Source: Brevibacterium zhoupengii (GTDB lineage Bacteria; Actinomycetota; Actinomycetes; Actinomycetales; Brevibacteriaceae). From it: 64,000 bases of DNA. This document shows, in pieces, positions 36,522-45,601 of the stretch. The stretch spans positions 1,798,001 through 1,862,000 of the forward strand of contig NZ_CP088298.1 of NCBI RefSeq assembly GCF_021117425.1. Reading direction: 5' to 3'. A program made the translations under genes and the position numbers. The notes under the pieces were generated by a model. It was not told where the DNA came from and did no database searches. It saw nothing but the letters and a program-made list of their open reading frames with translations. The first letter of the stretch is position 1; each line of letters begins with the position of its first letter.

Positions 36522-37645
36522 GGGTTGAGGAGCCCGATGTTGATGCGGACCCCGCGGGGGAAGGCACCGAGCTCTCCATCGGCCCACTCCCATTTCGTCG
36601 TCGCGCTGAGGTCCTCGGCGAAGAGTGCGGTGTGCATGCGCTCGACGAGAGAGCCGAGGCCGACCATCGCCTCGAGCAGGGGAGGCCCACCGGCCTGCGG
36701 TGTCGCGGGAGAGTCGGAGGGGGCCATGGTGATCCGTGACCCGGAGCCTTCGATGCGCATCCGCCAGGCGGCCTGCCCAGGGGTGCGGGAGGCCCCGGCG
36801 CGGACGACCCGGATGGCGCGGGAGACACGTTCGAGGATGTCGTCGCTGTTGTCTCCGGCTGCGGCGCGCCCCGGCAGCTCGGTGACTCCCAGCCCGCGGT
36901 GGATCGCTTCGACGTGGCCGTAGCGAAACCAGTCCTCGCTGAGGTCGCGGCTGAGGGCCTTCGCCCCGGCCGGACCGTTGTCCAGGTAGCCTCCCGCGCC
37001 TCGGACGAGAGCCATCGGAAGGCCACGAGACGATCCCTTGACGAGATCGGCCGCGGCCGCGATCTCGTCGGCGACGGCGCGGACGGTCACCGACTGTACG
37101 CGGCCGTCGTCGTCGGGCTTGCCGCGTTGGTCGTCGAGGCCGGAGAAGCCCGAGAGGCCGAGCGCGAAGTCTCCGACTCCGATCCTCCACGGCCGGGAGA
37201 TGGTGTCGGAGATGACGACGCCGATGCGGACAGCGAACGCTTCTTCGACCCGCAGCCGCAGCTTCTGGGCAGAGGCGTCGCTGTCCTCTGGATGGAGGAC
37301 GACGGCTCCGCTGGAATTCGACTGGTCGAGACCGGCCGCCGCCTGCACGGTGCCTGAATGAGTGCGCACGATCTGGACGGTGGAACCGGAAGCGTAGGTG
37401 CGTTCGGCGACGAGGTGGTTCGACGAATCCTTGACGAGATCCTCGAACTCCGCCCGGTCCTTCACATTGCGCAGTCGTGCGTCAGCTTTGGACACCACTT
37501 TCGAAGCGATGACGAGGATGTCGCCGTCCTTGAGATCGATCCGATTTCGACGCAGCGCATTGACAAGGATCGTTGCCAGATCGGAACCTGCTGAGATGTC
37601 TTCCTCGACGGGAGGCGCATACACGGTGAGGAGTCGGTCATTCAT
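36518..37645 (-). CDS. cofE: Coenzyme F420-0:L-glutamate ligase with an extra C-terminal domain
   Basis: Residues 1-250 of this 375-residue protein form a CofE domain, which adds gamma-linked glutamate to F420-0 using GTP. It has DILVIASKVVSKADAR, the RTHSGTVQAAAGLDQSN substrate loop and VVISDTISRPWRIGVGDFALG. In mycobacteria the orthologue FbiB is fused to an FMN nitroreductase domain of about 200 residues. Here only about 125 C-terminal residues follow; a GLGSLVERMHTAL segment is vaguely nitroreductase-like, but no FMN site is evident. Other F420 genes (cofC, cofD) are not in the window. The 3' end runs into an 18-base repeat array. Confidence 0.87.
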   Translation of the reverse strand: MNDRLLTVYAPPVEEDISAGSDLATILVNALRRNRIDLKDGDILVIASKVVSKADARLRNVKDRAEFEDLVKDSSNHLVAERTYASGSTVQIVRTHSGTVQAAAGLDQSNSSGAVVLHPEDSDASAQKLRLRVEEAFAVRIGVVISDTISRPWRIGVGDFALGLSGFSGLDDQRGKPDDDGRVQSVTVRAVADEIAAAADLVKGSSRGLPMALVRGAGGYLDNGPAGAKALSRDLSEDWFRYGHVEAIHRGLGVTELPGRAAAGDNSDDILERVSRAIRVVRAGASRTPGQAAWRMRIEGSGSRITMAPSDSPATPQAGGPPLLEAMVGLGSLVERMHTALFAEDLSATTKWEWADGELGAFPRGVRINIGLLNP

Positions 37646-37918
37646 CGTCGCGTCCCTGTCGTCGTCGGACCGCCTTGGCGCCCGGATTCAGTGGGCGGAC
37701 GCGGGGATCGGGCGACGATCGCGAGTGATTCGACTCTCATGTCTCCATATTCCCACCGACGGCGAATGATTTCGAAATTCTCCAGATTTGCTCAGGTGCT
37801 CACTACAGGTTGTGTCAATATCAGATGGCGGTCGCTATATGTGGTGTTACCGGCGCGTGTGTATGTGAAGGTGTGTTCGATTAAACCGCAAGTGCCCCCT
37901 GCAATACTCCACAAGGGC

Positions 37919-37948
37919 TTGACGGGGCGGTAATGACACGCGTGTAAT
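37919..37948 (+). promoter_or_regulatory. Candidate whiB promoter
   Basis: TTGACG (37919-37924) and TGTAAT (37943-37948) are separated by 18 bases, the best vegetative-type pair in this gap; TAGAGT (37950-37955) is an alternative -10. If used, the whiB mRNA has a leader of about 185 bases. The rest of 37646-38142 shows no gene. Confidence 0.5.
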
Positions 37949-38142
37949 TTAGAGTTAACAGGGGAACGCACTTAGCACGAATCCTCGGATTCGAGCATCC
38001 ACCACGCTGATACCGTCAGCACGAGCTTCACCTCCGGAACCATCCGGGGAGTCGGTCGCACCCAGACCATTTCACTCCTCGAACGGTACCGGAATCGAGG
38101 TTCGCAGTGGTAGATGAGCTGAGAGTGAGAAAGGGGAAAACC

Positions 38143-38586
38143 GTGCAAAGCGCACAGAGCAAAAGGCAGGAGAGGGAAGACTTCTCCACAGTCGTGCCCG
38201 GAGTCACTTCTCGAAGTGCCGAAGACTGGTTCGTCGAACCAGGGGCGCGAACACCGGATACTCTGCCAGACCCATTGGCGATCGATCCGAACGATCTGAC
38301 ACCGCTTCCCACGGATAACTCCGCAGTATCACCGCTTTCGCTGCTCTTCGGGGCAGCTGAGGACGGTGAGCTTTCCTGGCAGGACCAAGCGCTGTGCGCT
38401 CAGACCGACCCCGAGGCGTTCTTCCCCGAAAAGGGTGGATCGACTCGTGAGGCAAAACGTGTCTGCGCATCGTGTGATGTCCGGTCAGACTGCCTCGAAT
38501 ACGCGCTGGCGAATGACGAGCGCTTCGGAATCTGGGGCGGTATGTCTGAACGTGAACGCCGCCGACTCAAGAAACAGGTCGTGTGA
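38143..38586 (+). CDS. whiB2: WhiB-family iron-sulfur regulator (WhiB2/WhmD-like)
   Basis: This Wbl protein of 147 residues has four cysteines, C85, C108, C111 and C117, that hold a [4Fe-4S] cluster, the turn GIWGG (129-133) and a basic tail (SERERRRLKKQ). Wbl proteins bind the primary sigma factor. WhiB2/WhmD controls septation in mycobacteria and shares this neighbourhood, which supports the orthology. An N-terminal extension of about 75 disordered residues is longer than in mycobacterial WhiB2. I chose the GTG at 38143 because AAAGGGGA lies six bases upstream; a GTG at 38107 lacks a site. It overlaps the glycosyltransferase start by four bases. Confidence 0.88.
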   Translation: MQSAQSKRQEREDFSTVVPGVTSRSAEDWFVEPGARTPDTLPDPLAIDPNDLTPLPTDNSAVSPLSLLFGAAEDGELSWQDQALCAQTDPEAFFPEKGGSTREAKRVCASCDVRSDCLEYALANDERFGIWGGMSERERRRLKKQVV

Positions 38587-41500
38587 AACCTGCCGTTACA
38601 GTTGTCCTCGCCTCAGGCGATGACAGCAGCAGGGTTGAGCTCGAAACAGCTCTGAGCAAGACCTACCCCGAGATCCCGATCGTGGATCTCGGGGGTCTTG
38701 CCGTCACAGAGGCCATGGCACTCCCCGAAATCGCCGACAGCACCCATCTGTGGTTCCTCACCGCAGACTCACGCCCCGAGCCCGAATGTCTTGAAGAACT
38801 GCTTGAGGCCATCGGTGCGACAGAATCGATCGCCGCTGTCGGGCCCAAGATCATGCACGCAGAGCACATCGTCTCCGCCGGTGTCACCACCACCTCGGCG
38901 GGAGCCAGGGTCAACCCCGTCGCGGACGGGGAGTTCGACCAGGGCCAGCGCGACGGGCAGTCGGAGACTTTGGGTCTCGACCTGCCCGGCATGCTCATCG
39001 CCACCACGGAGCTGGAGAGGATCGGGGCACCCTCCCGGGTCCTCGGCGTGGCCTATCGTGGTCTCGAATACTCGCGTCGACTCCGCGACCTCGGCCGCAG
39101 AGTCGTCGTCGCGCCAAGTGCCAGGCTCTCGGTCTCCGCCGCGCTGGCCTCCCAGCTCGGCTCCTCCCCGTTGCCGCCTCTGTCGAAGTCTCAGATCCGG
39201 ACAGAGCAGCGCTACCGTCTCAGCCTCGCCAGCCCCGGATTCCTCAGCATCTTCTGTCTCCTCGTTCTCACTCAGCTGAAGAACACTCTGGCGGGTCTGC
39301 TGTCGAACAACGTCCGCGCGGCCTCCTGGTATTTCTCCGCTCTGCTCGGACTCGGTGCCGACGCCGGCACGACCGCACGGCTGAGACGCTCGAACGCCCG
39401 CCGCACTCGCCTGGCCAAACGCACCACAGACTCCCACGTGGCCCCGCTGTATGCGGACCCGGACGAACTCTCAGTCCAACGTCGGTCCATGAACTCCGCC
39501 GAGGAGGCCCGGCAGGCCCAGGCCGAATCGGCGGCCGCTTCCGGTCCCGGGCACGTCGATGAAACAGAACTCAATCCCGTCGGCGATACCGAAGAGGCCA
39601 TCGACTCGTTCTCACGACTCGAGGTCACCGGCGGTGCCGGGCTCTTTCGCAGCCCCCTGACCTACCTGTTGATTGCGGCCGCGGCACTGAGCGGCTTCGT
39701 CTCCTTCCGACTCTTCGGCACCGGCCACCTCGTCGGCGGTGCCGTGGGCTCGACCGATGTGAGCCTCGGTGACGTCGTCAGCCGTCTGCTCAGCCAGAAT
39801 CTCGACGTCTCCACGGGCGCCGCTGCGCCCAGCGACCCCTATCAGCTGGTCATCGCTGCCCTCAGCCTGCCGTTCCTGGGCCACGTCGACATCATGATCC
39901 GCACCCTGATCCTCCTCGCCCCGATCCTGGCCGTCATCGCCGCCTACACAGCGGCGGGCACGATCGTGAGGAGGAAGTGGGTGCGCGGATTCGCCGGGCT
40001 GCTGTGGATCGCCGCCCCTCTCTTCGTCACCGCGCTCTCGGACGGACGCCTCGGTGTCATCATCGTGTGGATTGCGGCTCCGCTCTTCGTCATCGCTCTC
40101 CGCCGCAGCCTGCGCACCGGGTCCATCGCCGCTGCCGCAGGTGCCGGACTGCTGCTGTTCCTGATGATCGCCGGCGTGCCGCTGATGCTGGTCCTGGGAA
40201 TCATCCTCACCGTCGTCCTTCTGTGCACCGGTCGCGGCCTGCGCCACCTGTGGCTGCTGGCTCCGACCCTGTTCCTGGCCTGGCCCTGGCTGGTCGGCCT
40301 CGTCACCGAACCTGGCGCCCTCTTCGTCATGCCCGTACAGACACTGGCCCCGCCAGCCCCGCCGACCTACCTCCTCGCGGTCGGCTTCCCCTCGACGGTC
40401 GACATGACGTGGCTGTCCGACCTGCTTGCCGCGGTCGGCGTCAGCGGAGTCAGCCCCGGACTGCTCCAGCTGTGGGTGCCGATCCTGGTGCTGCCGATGC
40501 TCATCCTCGCGTTCCTCACGGTCATCGAAGCTCATCTCAAACTCTCCCGGCTGACATGGGCCGTGGGCCTCTACCTCAGCGGTCTGCTGGTGGCGACCAG
40601 CCAGGTCCTCATCCCGGCCCAGACCGGACCCTTCCATCTCATCGGCTCCTATCCTGCCGCCGGACTGACCCTGCTCAGCCTCGGCGCGATCATACTGCTG
40701 ACCCTCGGGGCTCAGGCCACGACGACGAAGTCGACGAACTCCCGCCGGCTGCCCATGCGCGGCCTGTCCGGGTTGGTGGCCGTTGCTGCAGTCGCACTCA
40801 TCGTCGTCGGTATCGGATCCGGCACCACCTCGGCGGGCACCACCTCGGCCGGTGCCCTCACCACGCAGGAGCACGGCACTGTGCCGGCCTTGGCCGCTGA
40901 CCGGGCCGCCGATGATGTTCGGGCGCGCACGCTGCGCCTCGACGTCGTCGACGGCGAGGTCCGGGCCCGGCTCCTCTCGTCGGCCGACGGGACTGTCATC
41001 GGCACCTCGACCATTCACTCCGCCGAGGCGGTCGGGGGCTGGCCGTGGGAGCGCAGGCCCCTGCCCATCAGCGCGGACGAGACCCTCATCGCGCAGGCCG
41101 CCGCGGCACTGTCGGCTGATGATGCCGGTGACGTCCGCGCGATCCTGGGCGAGCTGGGCGTGGACTTCGTCCTCGTCGACTCGGATGCGAAGAACCTCCG
41201 CAACTCGGTGGCCGCAGCCGACGGTGTGGTTGAGGTCGGTCCGACCGAATCCGGCGGACTGTGGCAGGTCGACAATCCCTACAACGGTCGATTCCTCGTC
41301 CGCGAGCCCGACGGTACGTTGAGCACAGCACCGATGGACGGCACCACCGCCGAGGTGGCTGCAGGTGAGAACGGGCGCACCCTGATCGTCTCCGATGCCG
41401 CCGGCAACATCACCGCCAGCATCGATGGCAAGGACCTGCCGCGACCGGAGAAGCCCACGAACGACTGGGCCGCCGAATTCTCGCTGCCCGCAGCCGGGGG

Positions 41501-41732
41501 AGACGTCGAGCTGAGCTACGGCTCCGAGCTCTATGCGCCGGGCGTCATCCTCGGTTGGGTCCTCGGTCTGCTCACCATCATCGTCGCGATCCCCTTCGGA
41601 TCGCAGCGCCAGAGCAGGGCCTGGTCGAGAACGACTCGTGCGAGACCGCAGCGAGCCGAGACAGCACCGAAGTCGCGGGCACCCGAGCAGAAGTCGCGGG
41701 CACCCGAGCAGACAGTGGAGGCGAAGCCATGA
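38583..41732 (+). CDS. Large multispan glycosyltransferase family 2 protein
   Basis: This 1049-residue membrane protein starts at GTG inside the whiB stop. Residues 1-210 form a GT2-like domain (VTVVLASGDDSSRVELETAL, then WFLTADSRPEPE at the usual DxD site, which here reads ADS). A hydrophobic helix near 220 is followed by a charged cytoplasmic segment. A block of roughly 12 membrane helices (about 355-760) then leads to an external C-terminal domain and a final helix near 985-1010, ending in a basic tail. It resembles actinobacterial cell-wall glycosyltransferases. The altered metal motif makes catalytic activity uncertain. Sugar and acceptor are unknown. Confidence 0.82.
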   Translation: MKPAVTVVLASGDDSSRVELETALSKTYPEIPIVDLGGLAVTEAMALPEIADSTHLWFLTADSRPEPECLEELLEAIGATESIAAVGPKIMHAEHIVSAGVTTTSAGARVNPVADGEFDQGQRDGQSETLGLDLPGMLIATTELERIGAPSRVLGVAYRGLEYSRRLRDLGRRVVVAPSARLSVSAALASQLGSSPLPPLSKSQIRTEQRYRLSLASPGFLSIFCLLVLTQLKNTLAGLLSNNVRAASWYFSALLGLGADAGTTARLRRSNARRTRLAKRTTDSHVAPLYADPDELSVQRRSMNSAEEARQAQAESAAASGPGHVDETELNPVGDTEEAIDSFSRLEVTGGAGLFRSPLTYLLIAAAALSGFVSFRLFGTGHLVGGAVGSTDVSLGDVVSRLLSQNLDVSTGAAAPSDPYQLVIAALSLPFLGHVDIMIRTLILLAPILAVIAAYTAAGTIVRRKWVRGFAGLLWIAAPLFVTALSDGRLGVIIVWIAAPLFVIALRRSLRTGSIAAAAGAGLLLFLMIAGVPLMLVLGIILTVVLLCTGRGLRHLWLLAPTLFLAWPWLVGLVTEPGALFVMPVQTLAPPAPPTYLLAVGFPSTVDMTWLSDLLAAVGVSGVSPGLLQLWVPILVLPMLILAFLTVIEAHLKLSRLTWAVGLYLSGLLVATSQVLIPAQTGPFHLIGSYPAAGLTLLSLGAIILLTLGAQATTTKSTNSRRLPMRGLSGLVAVAAVALIVVGIGSGTTSAGTTSAGALTTQEHGTVPALAADRAADDVRARTLRLDVVDGEVRARLLSSADGTVIGTSTIHSAEAVGGWPWERRPLPISADETLIAQAAAALSADDAGDVRAILGELGVDFVLVDSDAKNLRNSVAAADGVVEVGPTESGGLWQVDNPYNGRFLVREPDGTLSTAPMDGTTAEVAAGENGRTLIVSDAAGNITASIDGKDLPRPEKPTNDWAAEFSLPAAGGDVELSYGSELYAPGVILGWVLGLLTIIVAIPFGSQRQSRAWSRTTRARPQRAETAPKSRAPEQKSRAPEQTVEAKP

Positions 41733-43186
41733 AACACATGCGCAGCATCGTGACCTTCGCGGCGATCGCCGTGCCTGGTGTCCTCGTCGCCACCACCTCG
41801 TTCCTCACCCCGCTGACCCCAGGCACCCTCGACCGCAGCCCCGAGCAGGTGAGGATGCCCACCGCAGACACCCGCGTGGTCTGCCCCGGCCCGTTGCTGA
41901 CCGATGATGAGGCAGAAGGCACCGACGCGGAATTCGTCGATGACTCAAACGTGTCCACCCGAGTCGTCTCGGCCTCCGCGCCGATCAGCGCCGCCGACGG
42001 CTCAGTCTCGGCCGCACGTCTCCAGGTCGCGGATCTGGGAGGCTCGGCCAACTTCGACAACCCCAGTTCGGACGGCTTCATCTCCGGTGACGATCCGATC
42101 GATCAGACCAAACTCATCACCGGGTTCGCCCGCCCCGGGGCACCGGCGCTGACGACCGGCGTCGAAACAGTCGAAGGCACATCAGGTGACCTCACCGGCC
42201 TGGCGACACTGACCTGCGGTTCAGCTGCCAGCAACTTCCGGATCCTGGCCGGCTCGGGAGCCGCAGGATCGAACTCCCAACTGCTGCTGAGCAACCCCGG
42301 TGATGTTCCCGTCCAGGCCGAGGTCGCACTCATGACACCCTCGGGGCAGCGTGGTGAGCCGACAGAGGTCAGCATCAAGGCGGGAAAGCAGCGCGCCATC
42401 CGCCTGGGTGGTCTCGCCGGGGGAGCCGAGTCTCTGGCGGTCGACGTCAAGGTCGACGGCGGAGTCGTGTCCGGCTCCCTTCAGGAGACGGTGCTCGACG
42501 GTCTCACCCCCAAGGGCATCGACTTGGCCACAAGTGGGGCGGATGCTGATTCGCAGCAGGTCGTGACCGGACTCAACGGCAAGGACGCTCGACTGCGGGT
42601 GGCCAACCCGAGTGACGAGCTCGCGGAGGTCTCCCTCAAGGCCTACGGGCCCGATGGTGAGATCGACATTCCCCGTTCATCGATGACCGTGGTCGCGCAT
42701 GGAGTCGCCGAGGCGGATCTCGGGGACCTGGAGGCCACCAGTGTCGTCCTCGACTCGGACCAGAGCATTCAGGCCAGCGCATTCATCGGCCAGGACGGGG
42801 AGAAGGGCAGCGAGGACTTCGGCAGCGTCAACGCCACCGAGACCCTCGCCGACTCTCAGATCATGGCCTTGCCGCGCACGGGTACCGGAAAGCTCTATCT
42901 CTCACCGGGCCAGGGACAGGTGCAGGTCAGCGGCATGCTCGACGATGGTTCGCTCACTGCGCCTCAGTCGATCGACCTCAACCCCACCGGCACCACCGAA
43001 TTCAGCCCCGCCGAGGTGTCCCCGGACGCAGTGCGGGCCATCGTCATCAGCGGCGAGAACGCCTCAGGATCCCAGTCGGACGGTGTCCACGCCAGCTATG
43101 TGGTCACCACCGACTCAGGGATCTCCTCGGTGCAGCCGGCACCGGCACCGGCCGGCGTGGCCTATCGCGACATCCGACTCGGCTGA
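41729..43186 (+). CDS. DUF5719 family protein, probably anchored outside the membrane
   Basis: This 485-residue protein has one N-terminal hydrophobic segment (IVTFAAIAVPGVLVATTSFL), so it is either secreted or anchored outside. The rest is predicted beta-rich with repeated motifs such as LLLSNPGDVPVQAEVAL and LRVANPSDELAEVSL, a DUF5719 feature resembling bacterial Ig-like strands. It overlaps the glycosyltransferase gene by four bases (ATGA), so the pair may act together at the envelope. Function is unknown. The stop codon lies in a 25-base duplication. Confidence 0.78.
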   Translation: MKHMRSIVTFAAIAVPGVLVATTSFLTPLTPGTLDRSPEQVRMPTADTRVVCPGPLLTDDEAEGTDAEFVDDSNVSTRVVSASAPISAADGSVSAARLQVADLGGSANFDNPSSDGFISGDDPIDQTKLITGFARPGAPALTTGVETVEGTSGDLTGLATLTCGSAASNFRILAGSGAAGSNSQLLLSNPGDVPVQAEVALMTPSGQRGEPTEVSIKAGKQRAIRLGGLAGGAESLAVDVKVDGGVVSGSLQETVLDGLTPKGIDLATSGADADSQQVVTGLNGKDARLRVANPSDELAEVSLKAYGPDGEIDIPRSSMTVVAHGVAEADLGDLEATSVVLDSDQSIQASAFIGQDGEKGSEDFGSVNATETLADSQIMALPRTGTGKLYLSPGQGQVQVSGMLDDGSLTAPQSIDLNPTGTTEFSPAEVSPDAVRAIVISGENASGSQSDGVHASYVVTTDSGISSVQPAPAPAGVAYRDIRLG

Positions 43187-43213
43187 GGGCGGGAACATCC
43201 GACTCGGCTGAGG
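43171..43213 (+). repeat. 25-bp duplication across the DUF5719 stop codon
   Basis: CATCCGACTCGGCTGAGG occurs at 43171-43188 and 43196-43213, a 25-base period, with a looser third copy (GCCGACTCAGCTAGG) from about 43222. The first copy contains the gene's last codons and stop; the second supplies another TGA one frame over. Confidence 0.85.
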
Positions 43214-43231
43214 CTGGGACAGCCGACTCAG

Positions 43232-43591
43232 CTAGGAGTTCCGGAGGATCTCGACCTGGTCGGCGACCACCTCGGCGATGAGGGAATCGCGCTGTCCGCT
43301 GCTGTGATATTCGATCACCCGACGGTAGAGGACGATGTGCGTGAGCCTGTGCGCGGTGGCGGGAAACACCCGCCCGAAGGCAGGTTCGGTCGAACTGGCA
43401 GGTGGGACGGCATCGATGGCCAGCACCACCTCGGCGAGCAGTGCTGGTTCTTGAGCCCGTTGGCGGGCGAACTCCTCAGCCGCGACACGGGCGAAGCTCT
43501 CGGATCGGCGCTGACGGGCGGGCACGTCGGCTAAGAACAGCGGGGACCGCAGTCCACGGCCGTGCCGATCACGGTGACGCCTGGTACTCAT
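43232..43591 (-). CDS. Metallopeptidase-fold family protein lacking HExxH
   Basis: This 119-residue protein matches the small actinobacterial 'metallopeptidase family' next to whiB2/DUF3499 (zincin-like, DUF1025 relatives). Shared features are the opening RRHRDRHGRGLRSPLF, AIDAVPPASS and IVLYRRVIEYHS. The helix that carries HExxH in true zincins reads LIAEVVADQVEIL, so no zinc site is visible and peptidase activity is unlikely. TACAAT lies eight bases before the ATG with no Shine-Dalgarno, suggesting a leaderless mRNA. It is divergent from the DUF3499 gene. The role is unknown. Confidence 0.72.
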   Translation of the reverse strand: MSTRRHRDRHGRGLRSPLFLADVPARQRRSESFARVAAEEFARQRAQEPALLAEVVLAIDAVPPASSTEPAFGRVFPATAHRLTHIVLYRRVIEYHSSGQRDSLIAEVVADQVEILRNS

Positions 43592-43664
43592 GAGTCAATA
43601 TTGTACTGACCATACGGCCCTGGCTGTCGGGGACAGGCGGTGCTCGCGTGTAAAGTGGTGGACT

Positions 43665-44084
43665 GTGTCAGCCGTGAGATTGTGTTCAAAAGTCAGCTGT
43701 TCGCGCAGTGCCGCAGCCACCATGACGTACGTGCACGCTGATGCCTGCGTCGTCATCGGTCCGCTGTCGCGTCGCTCCGAACCCGGTGCCCACGACCTGT
43801 GCGCCGATCATGCCGCCAAACTGACCCCGCCGGTGGATTGGCAGCTCATTCGCATCGGGGGTGAGCAGGCTCCGCCCGAACGTACCCGTGACGATCTGCT
43901 GGCCATCGCTGACGCAGTCAGGGAGGCAGCAGGCCGCCCCGGGGACGGCGCTCGCGCAGGCGGAGGCGCATCTGCCCCGTCATCTACCTCGTCGACGGGC
44001 TCGCCTGCGGGCTCCGAGAGCCGAAACGACGGCTCCGTGCAGGGCCGCAAACACGGCCACCTGCGCATCATCGGCGACTCATGA
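43665..44084 (+). CDS. DUF3499 family protein, Cys-rich small protein
   Basis: This 139-residue protein opens MSAVRLCSKVSCSRSAAATMTYV and has four cysteines (C7, C12, C28, C46) in a likely zinc-ribbon-like fold, followed by a disordered Gly/Ser/Ala-rich tail ending KHGHLRIIGDS. This is the DUF3499 pattern and the gene keeps its usual place beside the phosphomannomutase gene. I chose the GTG at 43665: TAAAGT (43651-43656) lies eight bases upstream, a leaderless layout. The frame is open further upstream, but that part would be unconserved. It overlaps the next gene by four bases. Function is unknown. Confidence 0.82.
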   Translation: MSAVRLCSKVSCSRSAAATMTYVHADACVVIGPLSRRSEPGAHDLCADHAAKLTPPVDWQLIRIGGEQAPPERTRDDLLAIADAVREAAGRPGDGARAGGGASAPSSTSSTGSPAGSESRNDGSVQGRKHGHLRIIGDS

Positions 44085-45556
44085 CCACACACGACGCCGC
44101 GCCCGATCCCAGCCGCACACCCGGTCCCGATCTCGTCGCGGCCCGCACAACTGCGCTTGAGGCAGCGGTCGGTGCCTATGACATCCGGGGGCGCATCCCG
44201 GACCAGCTCGAGACCGATGTGCTCTTCGCCCTCGGCTGGGCCACAGCCACCGCGATGGCCGAACTCCATGACACCGCCGAGGTGGTCGTCGGCCACGATA
44301 TGCGCCCCAGTTCACCCGGCTTCGCTCACGCATTTGCCGCTGGCATCGAGTCCGCCGGTTTCCGAGCCGTCCTTCTGGGACTGTGCTCGACCGATCAGCT
44401 GTACTTCGCCTCAGGCATCTTCGATCTGCCGGGTGCGATGATCACCGCCAGCCACAACCCGGCCGACTACAACGGGATCAAGATCTGCGGTCCACGTGCC
44501 GCTGGAGTCAGCCTCGCCTCGGGGTTGGGACGAATCAAGGATCTGGCGCCGCAGGCACCCACACACGCTGGCGTTCCTGAGGTCGCCGTCGACGAGCCCG
44601 CCGCGGCGGACATGCGCGGCCGCTATGTCGAACGCATCCGCACCCTGACCCACGTCGACGAGGTCAGCGGTCTGCGCGTCATCGTCGACTGCGGCAACGG
44701 CATGGCGGGCAAACTCCTCGGCGAGGTCTTCGGCACCGACGCCGGTTATGCTCAGGTTCCCTTCGAAGCCATCGGTCTGTTCACCGAACTCGACGGCACG
44801 TTCCCCAACCACGAAGCGAACCCGCTGAAGCCGGAGAACCTCCTCGATGTCTCCCGCGCAGTCGTCGAACAGGGCGCGGATCTGGGATTGGCCTTCGACG
44901 GCGATGCCGACCGCTGCTTCTTCATCGACGAAACAGGCGCGACTATGTCTCCCTCGGCAGTCGGGGCGCTCGTCGCCGAACGCGAGATCGCTCGAGCCAA
45001 AGCGGCAGGCGTGGCTGAACCGGTCGTCATCCACAATCTCATCACCTCCCGCAGCGTCCCGGCCACGATCGCGGCCGCAGGCGGGCGTGCAGTGCGCTCG
45101 AAGGTCGGCCACTCCGGCATCAAGACCCTCATGCGCTCCGAAGAGGCGGTCTTCGCCTGCGAACATTCCGCGCACTTCTACTTCCAGGAGTTCTACGGAG
45201 CCGACTCCGGCATGCTCGCCGCCTGCCACCTGATCGCCGCCCTGGCGAACACCGGGGCACCGGCCTCACAACTCGTCGCTGACTACGATCTCTACGTCCA
45301 ATCGGGCGAGATCAACTTCACGGTGGCAGACCCCGACGCAGTTCTCGCAGCCTTTGCCGCCGAATCCGATGACTTCCCAGCCAGCACCATCGATGACCTC
45401 GACGGCATCGGTCTGCAGGGCGAGGACTGGTGGGTCAATCTGCGCAAGTCCAACACGGAGCCCCTGGTGCGACTCAACGTCGAAGCCAGCGACGAGGATC
45501 ACCTGCGCAAACTGACCGCACAGGCCAGTGAATTCGTCGAGGCCCGCAGGCAATAG
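44081..45556 (+). CDS. manB: Phosphomannomutase/phosphoglucomutase
   Basis: This 491-residue alpha-D-phosphohexomutase converts mannose-6-phosphate to mannose-1-phosphate (and perhaps glucose phosphates). The phosphoserine is S124 (TASHNPADYNG), the magnesium loop is DGDADRCF, the sugar-specificity loop CEHSAHFYF and the phosphate-binding loop SNTEPLVRLNVEA. It links ManA to GDP-mannose production. It is translationally coupled to the DUF3499 gene (ATGA) and 45 bases upstream of ahcY. Confidence 0.92.
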   Translation: MTTHDAAPDPSRTPGPDLVAARTTALEAAVGAYDIRGRIPDQLETDVLFALGWATATAMAELHDTAEVVVGHDMRPSSPGFAHAFAAGIESAGFRAVLLGLCSTDQLYFASGIFDLPGAMITASHNPADYNGIKICGPRAAGVSLASGLGRIKDLAPQAPTHAGVPEVAVDEPAAADMRGRYVERIRTLTHVDEVSGLRVIVDCGNGMAGKLLGEVFGTDAGYAQVPFEAIGLFTELDGTFPNHEANPLKPENLLDVSRAVVEQGADLGLAFDGDADRCFFIDETGATMSPSAVGALVAEREIARAKAAGVAEPVVIHNLITSRSVPATIAAAGGRAVRSKVGHSGIKTLMRSEEAVFACEHSAHFYFQEFYGADSGMLAACHLIAALANTGAPASQLVADYDLYVQSGEINFTVADPDAVLAAFAAESDDFPASTIDDLDGIGLQGEDWWVNLRKSNTEPLVRLNVEASDEDHLRKLTAQASEFVEARRQ

Positions 45557-45601
45557 ACTCAAACGCAGACGACAACAGTTTCCGTTCCCGATGGAGGTAC
45601 C

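Noticed and set aside
39612..41018. Antisense open frame of 468 codons inside the glycosyltransferase gene
   Set aside because: The product is Gln/Gly/Asp-rich low complexity mirroring the codon structure of the sense membrane helices; no start signal or homology is recognisable.
45557..45601. Possible SAH riboswitch upstream of ahcY
   Set aside because: Only 45 bases separate manB and ahcY, with a plain GGAGG site; there is no room for the aptamer.
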